Shown here piece after piece: positions 38,101 through 48,772 of a DNA stretch of 64,000 nt. Below the pieces are notes generated by a model. The model saw nothing but the letters and a program-made list of their open reading frames with translations, did not search any database and was not told the origin of the DNA. The stretch's first letter is position 1. Each line of letters opens with the position of its first letter. Origin of the DNA: Rugalucina vietnamica (lineage: Eukaryota; Mollusca; Bivalvia; Lucinida; Lucinidae); the NCBI GenBank assembly GCA_964017185.1, contig OZ024875.1, positions 30,699,456-30,763,455 on the forward strand, given 5' to 3'. The position numbers were made by a program, and so were the translations under genes.

Positions 38101-39139
38101 CCAAATATTCCATGAATGGAAATCATACAGCAATAGACCTGAAAATATCAACCTTTTGCCCTTAAACTCGAAAATTGGTGCGTTTCTTTATTGCACAGTA
38201 TATATTGAATTTTTTGAAGCACCCGTAAAATGTCTGAGAATAATCAAGGATTTAAATGCACAGTAACTATAGTAAACCTTTGAACCTCAAAGCTTCTATC
38301 ATAGCAAAACAATACTTTGATAAGCTGGTTTCAACTTGAATGTGTAACTTCCTTTTCCTTTTTTTATTTTACATGAAAATGATCGAATTGGTGTAACATC
38401 ATATAACGTCGCAAACATGACGCCGCTGATTACATTTTCAGGCTGAAAAGAAGGCAGCATTAAGGGCGGCAGATTGTGCCCCGAAGTTTCTAGGGTTCAT
38501 CGAAAAAGCCATAGAAAGATTTGGATCCAGTGGGTTTGCAGCATCTAAATCAGTAAGTTAAATGGTACATATATCTCAGACGCATTCACAGTACGTTCTG
38601 TAGTTTGATTCTTGCAGTACAATTGCTTTTAAAACAATTGTATCTAAAATGAGAGCTTAACGGTAAGCCCAAAGTCGTTATTAATTGGAAAGGTGACCAC
38701 TGTGCTCTATATAACGCAGCTCCTAGAAAATACTGCCCTGATTTTGCTGGTAACCAAACCACCATCAAAAAAGAAATAACCGATTTTAGCCCATCTGAAA
38801 AGCCACAGGGTGCTGTAATAGATAATTATATAGAAACTTCCAAACACTTAACTCAATAAATTGGTTCTGTAACTGTATAAAAAAAAGACTTGAATCTTTG
38901 AAGTTTGAAACCCAAAGGCGGATTGCTTTCGATTTGTGATTCCAATCATTTCAGCAACAACTATTTCCATTTCTTTTCAGCTCTCAATCGCTGACCTTGC
39001 TCTATACTGTACACTCGATTTCTGGAAACTGACGGATTTGCTAGATGGATGTCCAAAAATTGTTGGCTCTCGAAGGAAAGTGGAGGAAAATGAAAGACTT
39101 GCTAAATATCTGAAGGAAAGAAAGGATAGTCGATTCTAA
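35125..39139 (+). CDS. GST-B: sigma-class glutathione S-transferase, complete
   Basis: Exons 35125-35257, 35808-35912, 36253-36377, 38442-38552, 38981-39139; 633 nt, 210 residues, ending KERKDSRF. All GT-AG. The N-terminal domain starts MPKYKLTYFDVRGRAEMTRM with catalytic Tyr8, Trp39, MPLLEVDG with the cis-Pro (52) and Gln67-Ser68 for glutathione. The C-terminal helical domain includes LYGGDNLEAAKIDVVLDTL, GFAASKS and SIADLALY. The length is typical for the class. It is closest to GST-C in order, phases and sequence (YKLTYFD.RGRAEM.RMAFAA) and probably arose with it by tandem duplication. TACAG just before the ATG could be an acceptor, so a 5' non-coding exon is possible. Intron 3 holds a mariner-like element split by a pearl-like array. 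The 3' flank is MITE sequence from 17 bp after the stop. Confidence 0.95.
35639..35771. mobile_element. MITE family A, copy 5 (internally deleted)
   Basis: 133 bp with both termini (GAGCCGCGACGCGAGAAAA, and TTTTTCTCACGATGCGGCTC) and perfect AAAT duplications (35635-35638 and 35772-35775), but half of the inner hairpin is missing. It ends 36 bp upstream of GST-B exon 2. Confidence 0.85.
36417..38200. mobile_element. Tc1/mariner-like MITE interrupted by a tandem-core element
   Basis: Left TACTGAACAAAAAAAGAGAC and GCAACAATT; right, inverted, AATTGGTGCGTTTC, TTTATTGCACAGTA; TA at 36415-36416 and 38201-38202. Without the 1.1-kb insertion at 36740-37844 it is about 0.68 kb. No transposase. In GST-B intron 3. 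Confidence 0.75.
36740..37844. mobile_element. pearl-like element 1: five tandem units of about 190 bp plus ACGG tract
   Basis: The motif TTGCnTGCACAAGGTAC recurs at 36961, 37152, 37344, 37532 and 37722, so the period is about 190 bp. The array is followed by GGACGGACGGACAGACGG (from 37756). Ends are inverted: ATGTCCCCCGCCTT on the left, AAGGCGGGGGACA on the right. Tandem core plus ACGG microsatellite is the described layout of bivalve pearl elements. Confidence 0.8.
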
Positions 39140-39155
39140 AGTGCAAGCCATCGGC

Positions 39156-39374
39156 CATTACGAAAACATGTCCATGTAATATACAGAGATTTTTAAAGTT
39201 GTAAAAAATGAAAATTTTCAGTAGAAAAAATTTCAATATTTTTCTTATTTTTACCCACAATCTATGTTTTGGAGCAAAAATAAGAAAAATAGGTATACCC
39301 CTGCATACCCCAGTTTTACTATATAAAAGTGGGGTATGCAGGGGTATACATTGCACGGACATGTTTTCCTGATG
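39156..39374. mobile_element. MITE family B, copy 8, in the GST-B 3' flank
   Basis: CATTACGAAAACATGTCC to ACATGTTTTCCTGATG. One arm of the central hairpin is deleted; GCATACCCCAGTTTTACTAT and ATAAAAGTGGGGTATGC pair. It starts 17 bp after the GST-B stop codon. Confidence 0.85.
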
Positions 39375-39410
39375 GCTTTACAGTGTCAGGCTCGACAACG
39401 TTTATTATTT

Positions 39411-39631
39411 GAGCCACCTCGTGGGAAAACCAACAATGTGGTTTCCGAACAGGTCCGACACAAACCGGGCTGTACAGTCACAGAAGCAGGCTATAAGCTT
39501 GAAATTTTGGAGTTAAGTAGAGGAGGAATTGTACTATCCGTGTAGCGAAAACAAAGGCGCGGTTACCGCGAAGCTGATCTGCGTCTTTGTTTTTGCCTAT
39601 GCAGATTGTTGGTTTTCCCATGAGGCGGCTC
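39411..39631. mobile_element. MITE family A, copy 6
   Basis: GAGCCACCTCGTGGGAAAAC to TTTTCCCATGAGGCGGCTC with perfect ATTT duplications (39407-39410 and 39632-39635). It lies 36 bp after MITE B copy 8. Confidence 0.9.
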
Positions 39632-40012
39632 ATTTTTCATTATGCATTTTATCAGGAGTATTAGACAGGCTCCCATCGTATACTATTATTCAAAATGCTT
39701 TTTTATAACTTTATGACCGATTATTATTTTTCATGTATTGGTTTACGTAAGAAAATTTAAGCAAAATAATGTGTTACTGATTAAACAAACGTTTGACGAT
39801 GGGAGGAGCTAGTCTCCGTGTGCACTCGTATGTGCCAATTTTATAAGGCAAGCTATGATCGGAGTACCTACATTTGATTTCGAAAGCAAATGAGATGCCA
39901 CTGTAACTCTTTCGGTATAATTAAAGCGTTAAATTTGTGCAATACACTGGTGAGATTATAATGTAACGTGTGTTATTCTGGAATTGTATCTGAAATCATG
40001 TAAAGTCATCAA

Positions 40013-40018
40013 AATAAA
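40013..40018 (+). promoter_or_regulatory. candidate polyadenylation signal of GST-B
   Basis: The first clear AATAAA after the GST-B stop on the + strand, 874 bp downstream. If used, the 3' UTR contains MITE B copy 8 and MITE A copy 6. Confidence 0.4.
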
Positions 40019-40400
40019 TTACCAAAATATTCTTTCTTTTTATTTGCTGACCTTATTTTAATACCTGAGTAAAGTTTCAGAAGTTTTTTTTTTATTCAAC
40101 AAAAATTAGGGGAAAACACCAACTGACGTGTAAGGCCCAAAGATGAAGATCACACAAAAAAGACGCTGAACGACAACATTAAGAAATAAAAGGGGATCGG
40201 AGTTATTGTCCAGTAGGCTTAACGGGGTCCTGGGCATAGGATCTCCCATAAAAAAATAAAGCATTGAATAAGAAGCAGCAGCATAAAATTCCCTCTAATT
40301 ACAAAGCCAGCATTATGGATACATTTCCAGGTGGCATTGTAATTTAGGAACTAGGGGTAAAACGATATTAAACTAGAATTTGTTTTCTATGTGAAAACTG

Positions 40401-41580
40401 ATGTCTCCCCCCTTTCTACGTGCATGTCCAAAATATGCAAGCAAGAGTTATAGTTCTTGTGCATCACATATCCTGTCATTCTGTTTTATAAGTGTACCAA
40501 GTTTCATTGAAATATCTCTTACGGTTTTCAAGTTATAGAGCGGGCACGAAATTATATGGAAAATAATCCAAGGAAAATAACTCCAAAGATATGAAAGCAA
40601 GAGTAATGATTCTTGTGTATGGCACATCGTCTCATCATGCTTTATGAGTGTACCATGTTTCATTGAAAAATCTGTAATGGTTTTTGAGTTACAGAGCAGA
40701 CACAAAATTGTATGAAAAATAATCAAAGGGAAATAACTCCAAATATATGCAAGCAAGAGTTATGGTTCTTTAACATGACACATCATTTTATTGTGCTTTA
40801 TAAGTGTACCAAGTTTCATTGAAATATTTTTTATCGTTTTCAAGTTATAGAGCGGACATGAAATTGTATGGAAAAATAATCAAAGGGAAATAACTCCAAA
40901 GAAATGACAGCAAGAGTTATAATTCTTGTGCATGACACATCGTCTTATCGTGCTTTATAAGTGTACCAAGTTTCACTGAAATTTCTCTTACGGTTTTCAA
41001 ATTATAGAGTGGACACGAAATTGTATGGAAAATAATCAAAGGGAAATTAGTCAAAAGATATGCAAGCAAGAGTTATAGTTCTTTCGCACGACACATCATC
41101 TCATCGTGCTTAATATGTGTACCAAGTTTCATTGAAATATCTCTTACGGTTTTTGAGTAATAGAGCGGACACGAAATTGTATGGAAAATAATCAAAGGGA
41201 CATAACTCATAAAATACTCAAGCCAGAGTTATGGTTCTTGTGCATGACACATTGTCTGATCATTCTTAATAAGTGTACCAAGTTTTATTGAAAAATCTTA
41301 AACGGTTTTTAAGTTATAGAGCGGACACGAAATTGTATCGAAAATAAAGAAAAATAACTCCAAAAATACTCAAGCTAGAGTTGTGGTTCTTGTGCATGAC
41401 ACATCGTCTCGTCGAGGTTTACAAGTGTACCAAGTTTCATTGAAAACTCTTTAAAGGTTTTCAAGTTATAGAGCGGACACGATTTGTGACGGACAGACAG
41501 ACGGACGTACGGACGGACAGACGGACAGACATACGCACGGGGAAAAACAATATGTCTCCCGACCCTGAAGGGGGAGACAT
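40401..41580. mobile_element. pearl-like element 2: seven tandem units of about 156 bp plus ACGG tract
   Basis: GCAAGAGTTATnGTTCTTGTG recurs at about 40441, 40597, 40753, 40910, 41066, 41220 and 41374 (period 154-157). Then a GACGGACAGACGGACG tract (41490-41530). Inverted ends ATGTCTCCCCCC and GGGGGAGACAT. The period is close to the about 160 bp of described pearl elements; the unit sequence differs from element 1. Confidence 0.8.
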
Positions 41581-41599
41581 AATTGTCTTCAAATGATAT

Positions 41600-42925
41600 T
41601 TTAACAATTTTCTCCATTCAAATTCATGGGCGATCTAAGTTGACCTTGGCGTGAAATAGGTCAAGGTCATCCCAGTGTCATGATTTATACAAATTTTGTA
41701 GACCTCCATTCCTTGATACTTCAAGCCAAGTTTCAAAATCATGGGCCTTCTGGTTCTGAAGAAGAAGATTTTTTAAAAAAATTGCTATTTATAGCCATGG
41801 GGGCCATCTTGGTCATGTGACCTTGATCATTTATGTAAACTTTCATTTCCTCTTCCTAAGGATGCTCCACATAAAGTTTGGCTTTGATTGGCTAAGCAGT
41901 TTCTGAGAAAAAGCTGTTTGAATATTATGGTCATCTACATGTTTATAGCTCCGGTGCAGGGGCAGACAACCCCTGGGCCTAAAATATTTTCATAAGCATA
42001 AATCTTCTGTCCATTTGCTCATTCCTAGCAAGTTTTCTGCCATTACATGACATTTTCCTATTTTTTCCCATTCAAATGCATGGGCGACCTAAGTTGACCT
42101 TGCCGTAAAATAGGTCAAGGTAATCCCAGCGTCATGATTTATATAAATTTTGTAGAGTTCCATTCCCAGATGTTTCATACCAAGTTTCAAAATCATAGGC
42201 CTTCTGGTTCCGAAGAAGAAGATTTTTAAACATTTTTGCTATTTATAGCCATGGCGGCCATCTTGGTCATGTGACCTTGACCATTTATATAAACTTTCAT
42301 TCCCCCTTCCCAAGGATGCTCCACATGAAGTTTGGGTTTGGGTTTGATTGGCCCAGCGATTTCAGAGAAGAAGATGTTTAAATATTATGGTCATATACAC
42401 GCCCCGGGGCAGGGGCAGACAACCCCCTGGGCTAAAATTTTCCATTAACATTAATCTTCTGTCCGATTGCCTTCCCAGTAAGTTTTACCCATTAAATAGC
42501 ATTTTACCATTTTTTCCCATTCAAATGCATTGGCGACCTGTTGACCTTGCCGTAAAATAGGTCAAGGTCATCCTAGGGTCATGATTTATATAAACTATGA
42601 TGGGCCAGCGTCACCGATGCTACATACCAAGTTTCGTGGAAATCGGCCCACTGGTTCTGGAGAAGAAGATTTTTTAAAGTTTATTGCTATTTATAGCCAT
42701 GGCGGCCATCTTGGTCATGTGACCTGGACCATTTATATAAACGTTCGTTCCCCCTTCCTAAGGATGCTTCACGTGAAGTTTGGCTTTGATTGGCCAAGCG
42801 GTTTCAGAGGAGAAGATCTTTGAAATTGTGAACGACGGACGACGGACGGACGGACGACGGACGGACGCCGGAGCATAGGTATACTATAAGCTCACCTGTG
42901 AGCCTTCGGCTCAGGTGAGCTATTC
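41600..42925 (+). repeat. tandem array of about 450-bp units ending in ACGG tract and hairpin
   Basis: The anchor CCATTCAAATGCATGGGCGAC and variants starts at 41613, 42068 and 42517 (period about 450 bp). The units contain ATGGCGGCCATCTTGGTCAT and AAGGTCATCCCAG. The array ends with GACGGACGACGGACGGACG, GACGCCGGAGCATAG and a strong hairpin (42888-42920: AGCTCACCTGTGAGCC / GGCTCAGGTGAGCT). Diverged single units recur at 55420-56890 and 58915-59960. Confidence 0.75.
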
Positions 42926-43076
42926 TCTAGGGTAGTTAACACCCAGAAAACTTTGACTCCGTCCAAAACTGACTGTACCGTTAAATCGCTAAGCCATAAC
43001 CAAATCAAACCAAAAAGTGTATATGCAGGTTTTGTTATGCATGTCAATTTATTTTTTACTTTTTACATACCATAAA

Positions 43077-43894
43077 CAGTCAGAGCACTTACTTAAACAA
43101 GTGATCTTAAAATCACGTTCTCGGGTGATTTTTTGGCTCCAAGAGACGACTGCAATAGCATGAATAAATGCCTACTTTTTTTTTGTTTTATTTGGAATTT
43201 CGCGCTGTTTTCCTAATTCTAAGCTATCCGAGGGGTCAATGCAAAGACGCGCCATTCAGTCACATGGTCAGAGGCAGCCAAAGTGTTAGCATCGCAGAGA
43301 AAATCGAGAAAAACTGTGAATTTTATGTGAAATTTTCGTGATTTTCAAGTTCAGTTTTGAATGATTTCCTATTTTTTGTGAAGACAGCGCCTATTTTTTC
43401 TGATAAGTTTGGAGTCTTATTCGTTGAATAGTGAAAAGAAAGTGTGGTGCGCGCATTCAAATAAGTACTGCGCGCAGTGGGTTAAAAGTTGAAGGGTAAC
43501 CCCAAAAACTCACTCCGCATCGTGATCGGCCATTGATCGGTTTGGCCGATCACTGTTTCAAGTAACACTTTCTCAATGAAATAAAAACCACAAAACTCGA
43601 TATGGCTTCTATGTTTCTTGGTTTCATCTTAGCTCACAATGCTCGTCATCTCCCTTAACGTGTTGGAATTTGTGCCTGGCAAAATGAACAGACAGCACCG
43701 TCCCTTTTCCTTATTTACTTAAATCACCTATGCAAGTGATTTGATAGATCATAATAATCACCTGAGGAAGTGATATTCAAGATAATTATTTCAAACAAAG
43801 GGAAACAAATCTTATATCTTGTGACTGATTTATAAAAAAATGTACTGCACAAGGTGATTTTCATAATCACCTGTTTAAGTAAGTGCTCTGACTG
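43077..43894. mobile_element. 818-bp element family N, copy 1
   Basis: CAGTCAGAGCACTTACTTAA to the inverted TTAAGTAAGTGCTCTGACTG, with a perfect 5-bp ATAAA duplication (43072-43076 and 43895-43899). No ORF. Copy 2 starts 52 bp downstream. Confidence 0.85.
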
Positions 43895-43946
43895 ATAAAA
43901 GTTCTATTAAACGCGTTTACGAGTATTCAAAACAATACCTTTCTAA

Positions 43947-44763
43947 CAGTCAGAGCACTTACTTAAACAAGTGATCTTAAAATCACGTTCTCGGGTGATT
44001 TTTTGGCTCCAAGAGACGACTGCAATAGCATGAATAAATGCCTACTTTTTTTTGTTTTATTTGGAATTTCGCGCTGTTTTCCTAATTCTAAGCTATCCGA
44101 GGGGTCAATGCAAAGACGCGCCATTCAGTCACATGGTCAGAGGCAGCCAAAGTGTTAGCATCGCAGAGAAAATCGAGAAAAACTGTGAATTTTATGTGAA
44201 ATTTTCGTGATTTTCAAGTTCAGTTTTGAATGATTTCCTATTTTTTGTGAAGACAGCGCCTATTTTTTCTGATAAGTTTGGAGTCTTATTCGTTGAATAG
44301 TGAAAAGAAAGTGTGGTGCGCGCATTCAAATAAGTACTGCGCGCAGTGGGTTAAAAGTTGAAGGGTAACCCCAAAAACTCACTCCGCATCGTGATCGGCC
44401 ATTGATCGGTTTGGCCGATCACTGTTTCAAGTAACACTTTCTCAATGAAATAAAAACCACAAAACTCGATATGGCTTCTATGTTTCTTGGTTTCATCTTA
44501 GCTCACAATGCTCGTCATCTCCCTTAACGTGTTGGAATTTGTGCCTGGCAAAATGAACAGACAGCACCGTCCCTTTTCCTTATTTACTTAAATCACCTAT
44601 GCAAGTGATTTGATAGATCATAATAATCACCTGAGGAAGTGATATTCAAGATAATTATTTCAAACAAAGGGAAACAAATCTTATATCTTGTGACTGATTT
44701 ATAAAAAAATGTACTGCACAAGGTGATTTTCATAATCACCTGTTTAAGTAAGTGCTCTGACTG
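43947..44763. mobile_element. 817-bp element family N, copy 2
   Basis: Identical by eye to copy 1 except for one T less in a T run, in the same orientation. No target duplication is visible (TCTAA on the left, AATAG on the right). Confidence 0.85.
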
Positions 44764-45922
44764 AATAGAAGGGGATGGACGTTTATTGAAGGCTACACTG
44801 TAGCGGGCAACATCCCTATACATATATAGGAGCTGAAATATTGGTTTATCATGATCTGCCCCAGACATGACATATCATTTGTTCCAAGTTCGGGTATCCC
44901 ATGCATTACCATTTATTTGGACTACAACATTAAAATAGACTTGTGTGTCATGTGATAAAGCAGCAAAATAAAAAAAGTACTGTTAAAAATATAGGATTTT
45001 CCCCAACATTTTAAGTTGGCATTATTAGTGGATCCTAGAATTCCATACTTCACAGATAAAATAGCGATTTTTGGCATCCAAATAGGGGTATGGGCGTTTA
45101 GTAGTGTGAGCATTAGAATTTTTACGGTATTCTGTATTGTCCAACGTATTGATCTGCTTTCCTCTTGTCAAGGGTTATACAGTTTGTTTGCCTACTTGTA
45201 CTTTTGTATAACTTCTTGTGTTTCATTTATACACGATATCTCACTATGCCCGGTGAATTATTCTCCTTTTTTCAATACTAGACATACGTCGACCTCATTA
45301 TCTTATAGCATGATGTGTAGTAGTCAATCAATAGCAAGTACCAAGCATATATCGTTCATGGTAGAAGGGATCCTTTGTACTAGATTGTCACCCGGTTAAA
45401 AAGCTGGTGTCAATGAACTGTGTGGATTATTGATACTTAAAAAGGTATGGTATTATTTTAGATGCACGGCTACAAAACAAATACTGCATGTATCATTTGT
45501 TATGCAATTATTTATTACTGAAACTAATAAAAAACAGTATAGCTTTTACTTTATATATTATCACATCGTTTAAGATCGTTAAAAGAGTGTCTTAATATTA
45601 ATCATGTAAAGGGTGTCATTTCTTTGACCCCAATATGCAAATTAAGAAAGGGCAAAACACGTCGGAAAACATTTTACAAATTAATCTTGCATACGCATTC
45701 TTATCAGTAAACTTATGATGATTGCTTAAATATATACGATTCTGTAGCGTAGTTGTGAATTCAGTTTGACCAGGCACTTTAGCTGTACAAACATACTTGC
45801 ATTTTACTATGCACACATTAATCAGTATCAAAGGGGAGTTGATGCATACCATGACAGTATTTTTTTTTAAAAACAGTTCTTTACAATTACTTCCACTCGA
45901 ACATTCTACACAGACACACACC
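44764..45922. promoter_or_regulatory. upstream region of GST-C
   Basis: 1.2 kb without repeats I recognise and without convincing exons. The GST-C promoter must lie here or within a 5' exon; no TATA box could be fixed confidently. Confidence 0.35.
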
Positions 45923-48724
45923 ATGCCGCCGAAGTACAAGTTGACCTACTTTGACATACGGGGTCGAGCTGAAATGGCCCGGATGGCGTTTGCAGCAGCG
46001 GGAGTTGAGTATGAGGACTGCCGGGTACCGTTCCAAGACTGGCCAGCCATGAAGCCTTGTAAGTTACATGCATTAAAGCTATAGTTTTTGGGCGATTATA
46101 TTTGACTATATTTGAATCACACTTCGCATGCCACGACATCATAATGTTGGGTAGTTCTTAGTTTCATGTAATAGACATGATCATAGCTGCTACGTTAAGC
46201 AGAATTTCTATAAGCAAACAAACAAAAAGGTATTAAAGGTATTCGACCCCAGGCTTCATAGTCCCATAAATGAGCCGCCTCGTGGGAAAACCAACAATTT
46301 GGATTTCCGACCAGGCCCGACACAAACCAGCCTGTACAGCCACAGAAGATGGCTAGAAGCTTGAAATTTCGGATTTAAGTAGAAGAGGAATTGTACTATC
46401 CGAGTAGCGAAAACAAAGGCGCTGATCAGCTTCGCGGTTACCGCGAAGCTGATCTGCGTCTTTGTTTTCGCCTATGCAGATTGTTGGTTTTCCCATGGGG
46501 CGGCTCAAATGACGAGTACTACAGCGTTTCCATTCCAATGCATAGAAGTTTCAATAAAGTCAAAGTCAAAGTCAAAGTCAAAATTTATTTTAAGTCGGGT
46601 AGTTTAAACATTTATAACATTAGCTATGAATAGCTATTTACCGACTACAATGACAAGAACAGTTTTCTAGAACTATCCGGCAAATGCTGTGGACATCAAA
46701 ATGCCGATAAAACCAGGGTGAAGGGAGAGAGGTTGCATTGTCGTTTTATTGCCTATATCTACAATATCAACATTTTGTGATACGTTTTGGCATTATTTTC
46801 AGCTACACCGCAAGGAGCACTACCAACGCTGGAAGTTGACGGAAAAGTTCTTCTGTATCAGAGTTTTGCTATTCTTAGATATATAGGAAGAGAACATAGT
46901 AAGTATGTTGTTTTAACATTACGAAAACTTTCCCATGCAATATACAGAGAATTTTTTCAGCTTAAAAAAGTGAAAATTTCATTGGAAAAATTTTGATATT
47001 TTTCTTATTTTTGCTCAAAACACAGATTGTGGGTACACGTTAGAACCGCCTTGCGGAGGCGGTTCTAACGAGTACACACGATCTAGGTTTTGGAGCAAAA
47101 ATAAGAAAAATAGGTATACCCCTGCATACCCCAGTTTACTATATAAAAGTGGGGTTTGAGGGGTATACTTTACACGGACATGTTTTCATGATGAATTTGT
47201 TTAAAAAATGATTATTGCTCAAATCGCAATTATATCAAATAAACGTTAAAATGTAAAGTTGCGTTTGAACAGAGATGCATACATTTACTTCGTGACAATT
47301 TTCTTCTTTCTTTCTCAAAATATTCTTCTTGCAAGCTGGCAAAATATAGGTTTGCTACTTTATGACTTTTTTTTAGATCTGTATGGTGGCACTAATCTGG
47401 AGGCAGCTCAGATTGATATTGTTCTAGACACACTTCTAGATCTGAATAATAGAGGGCTAAAAATCGGACCATGGTTCCGCGAACAAGACCCAACGAAACA
47501 AGTAAACAATATGAGCCGCGCCATGTGAAAACAAATAATTTGGGTTTCCGATCAGGTTCGACACAAAAAGAGCTACAAGCACAGAAAATAGCTAGAGATT
47601 GGAAATTTTGGATTTAGAAAGAAGAGGAATTGTACTATCCGTGTAGCGGAAACAAAGACGCTGATCAGCTTCGCAATAACGCTGATCAGCTTCGCAGTTA
47701 CTGCGAAGCTGATCTGCGGCTTTGTTTTCGTATATGAAGAAAAAGGTACAAGTAGGCAAAGATCAGGAAAAGGCGCAATCAGAAAAAGATTCCCACTCCA
47801 AAAACCGAGGTGGGAAAAAACCAAACTAACAATCAGGTACTCATACCATGAAACAATCGTAAGCCGAATGGGCAGCTATTTTCCCAATAGGTGGCCACTC
47901 AGTTACCTTAACTTAACTAAAAATATGAAAACATACATAAGGCGCCAACAGCACAAAAATTTTTTAAACACCAAGACATAAAACAAAAAGAACCACCACA
48001 GAAGTATCGACTTGGAACGATCAGTAACACAAAGTTACTGGCGGGCTTAAACCGGTTTTACATGGCCATAACCTCACCCTCAGCTTCCGCAGTGGTTCAT
48101 AACATTTAGTTAGTTATTCGGTCCTCGTGGTGAATCTCTAACTAGTCAATGAATCATCAAGAACAAACAAATAAATCATGATAAACATCCTGATGAATCA
48201 AAAACCAGGACTCACAGACTGAGTAAGCTGCCCGACGATGGAGATCCCTGGGCGCCGAATAACCTACTAACTCCGGAGCAAAAGAAAAACACCAGTAGGA
48301 CCCCGGTTTTCTCATGCTTTGATTCTCAACTTAATTAAAATGAACTAAAATATACACATAAACTACATTGAACTTCGCACGGTTTGTGTAGCTCATTTGA
48401 ATTAATCCCTCAAAAAGTGCTAAGTTTTTTTCTCAGATCAGAGAATTAAAGCAAGTGTCACATACACAAAAGTCGTAAAAGCCCTGTCGTGTATGGAAAA
48501 TGATGTGTTTATTGAAACATTGATGGAAAAATAGATAGATCCAATGCTTTTTATCTAATAGAATTAAATGGCACTTTCAGGATGATAAAAAGGCTGAGTT
48601 CCTAGGCCCAGATGGATTTCCAAAAGAATTAGAGTACATAGAAAAGGCCATAGATAACTTCGGGTCAAATGGATTTGCAGCTTCCAAGTCGGTGAGTTGT
48701 GCCTATCTTGTTATCACTCAACAC

Positions 48725-48772
<48 letters not shown>

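Noticed and set aside
37671..38126. 151-codon frame on the - strand
   Set aside because: It crosses the ACGG tract (SVRPSVRPS-type translation) and the boundary between two transposons.
36866..41500. CRISPR-like regular repeats
   Set aside because: Units of 156-190 bp repeat completely, without unique spacers or cas genes, in animal DNA with introns. These are satellite-like transposon cores.
44593..45399. Frames of 91 and 127 codons upstream of GST-C
   Set aside because: One overlaps element N copy 2; the other is hydrophobic AT-rich translation with no recognisable motif.
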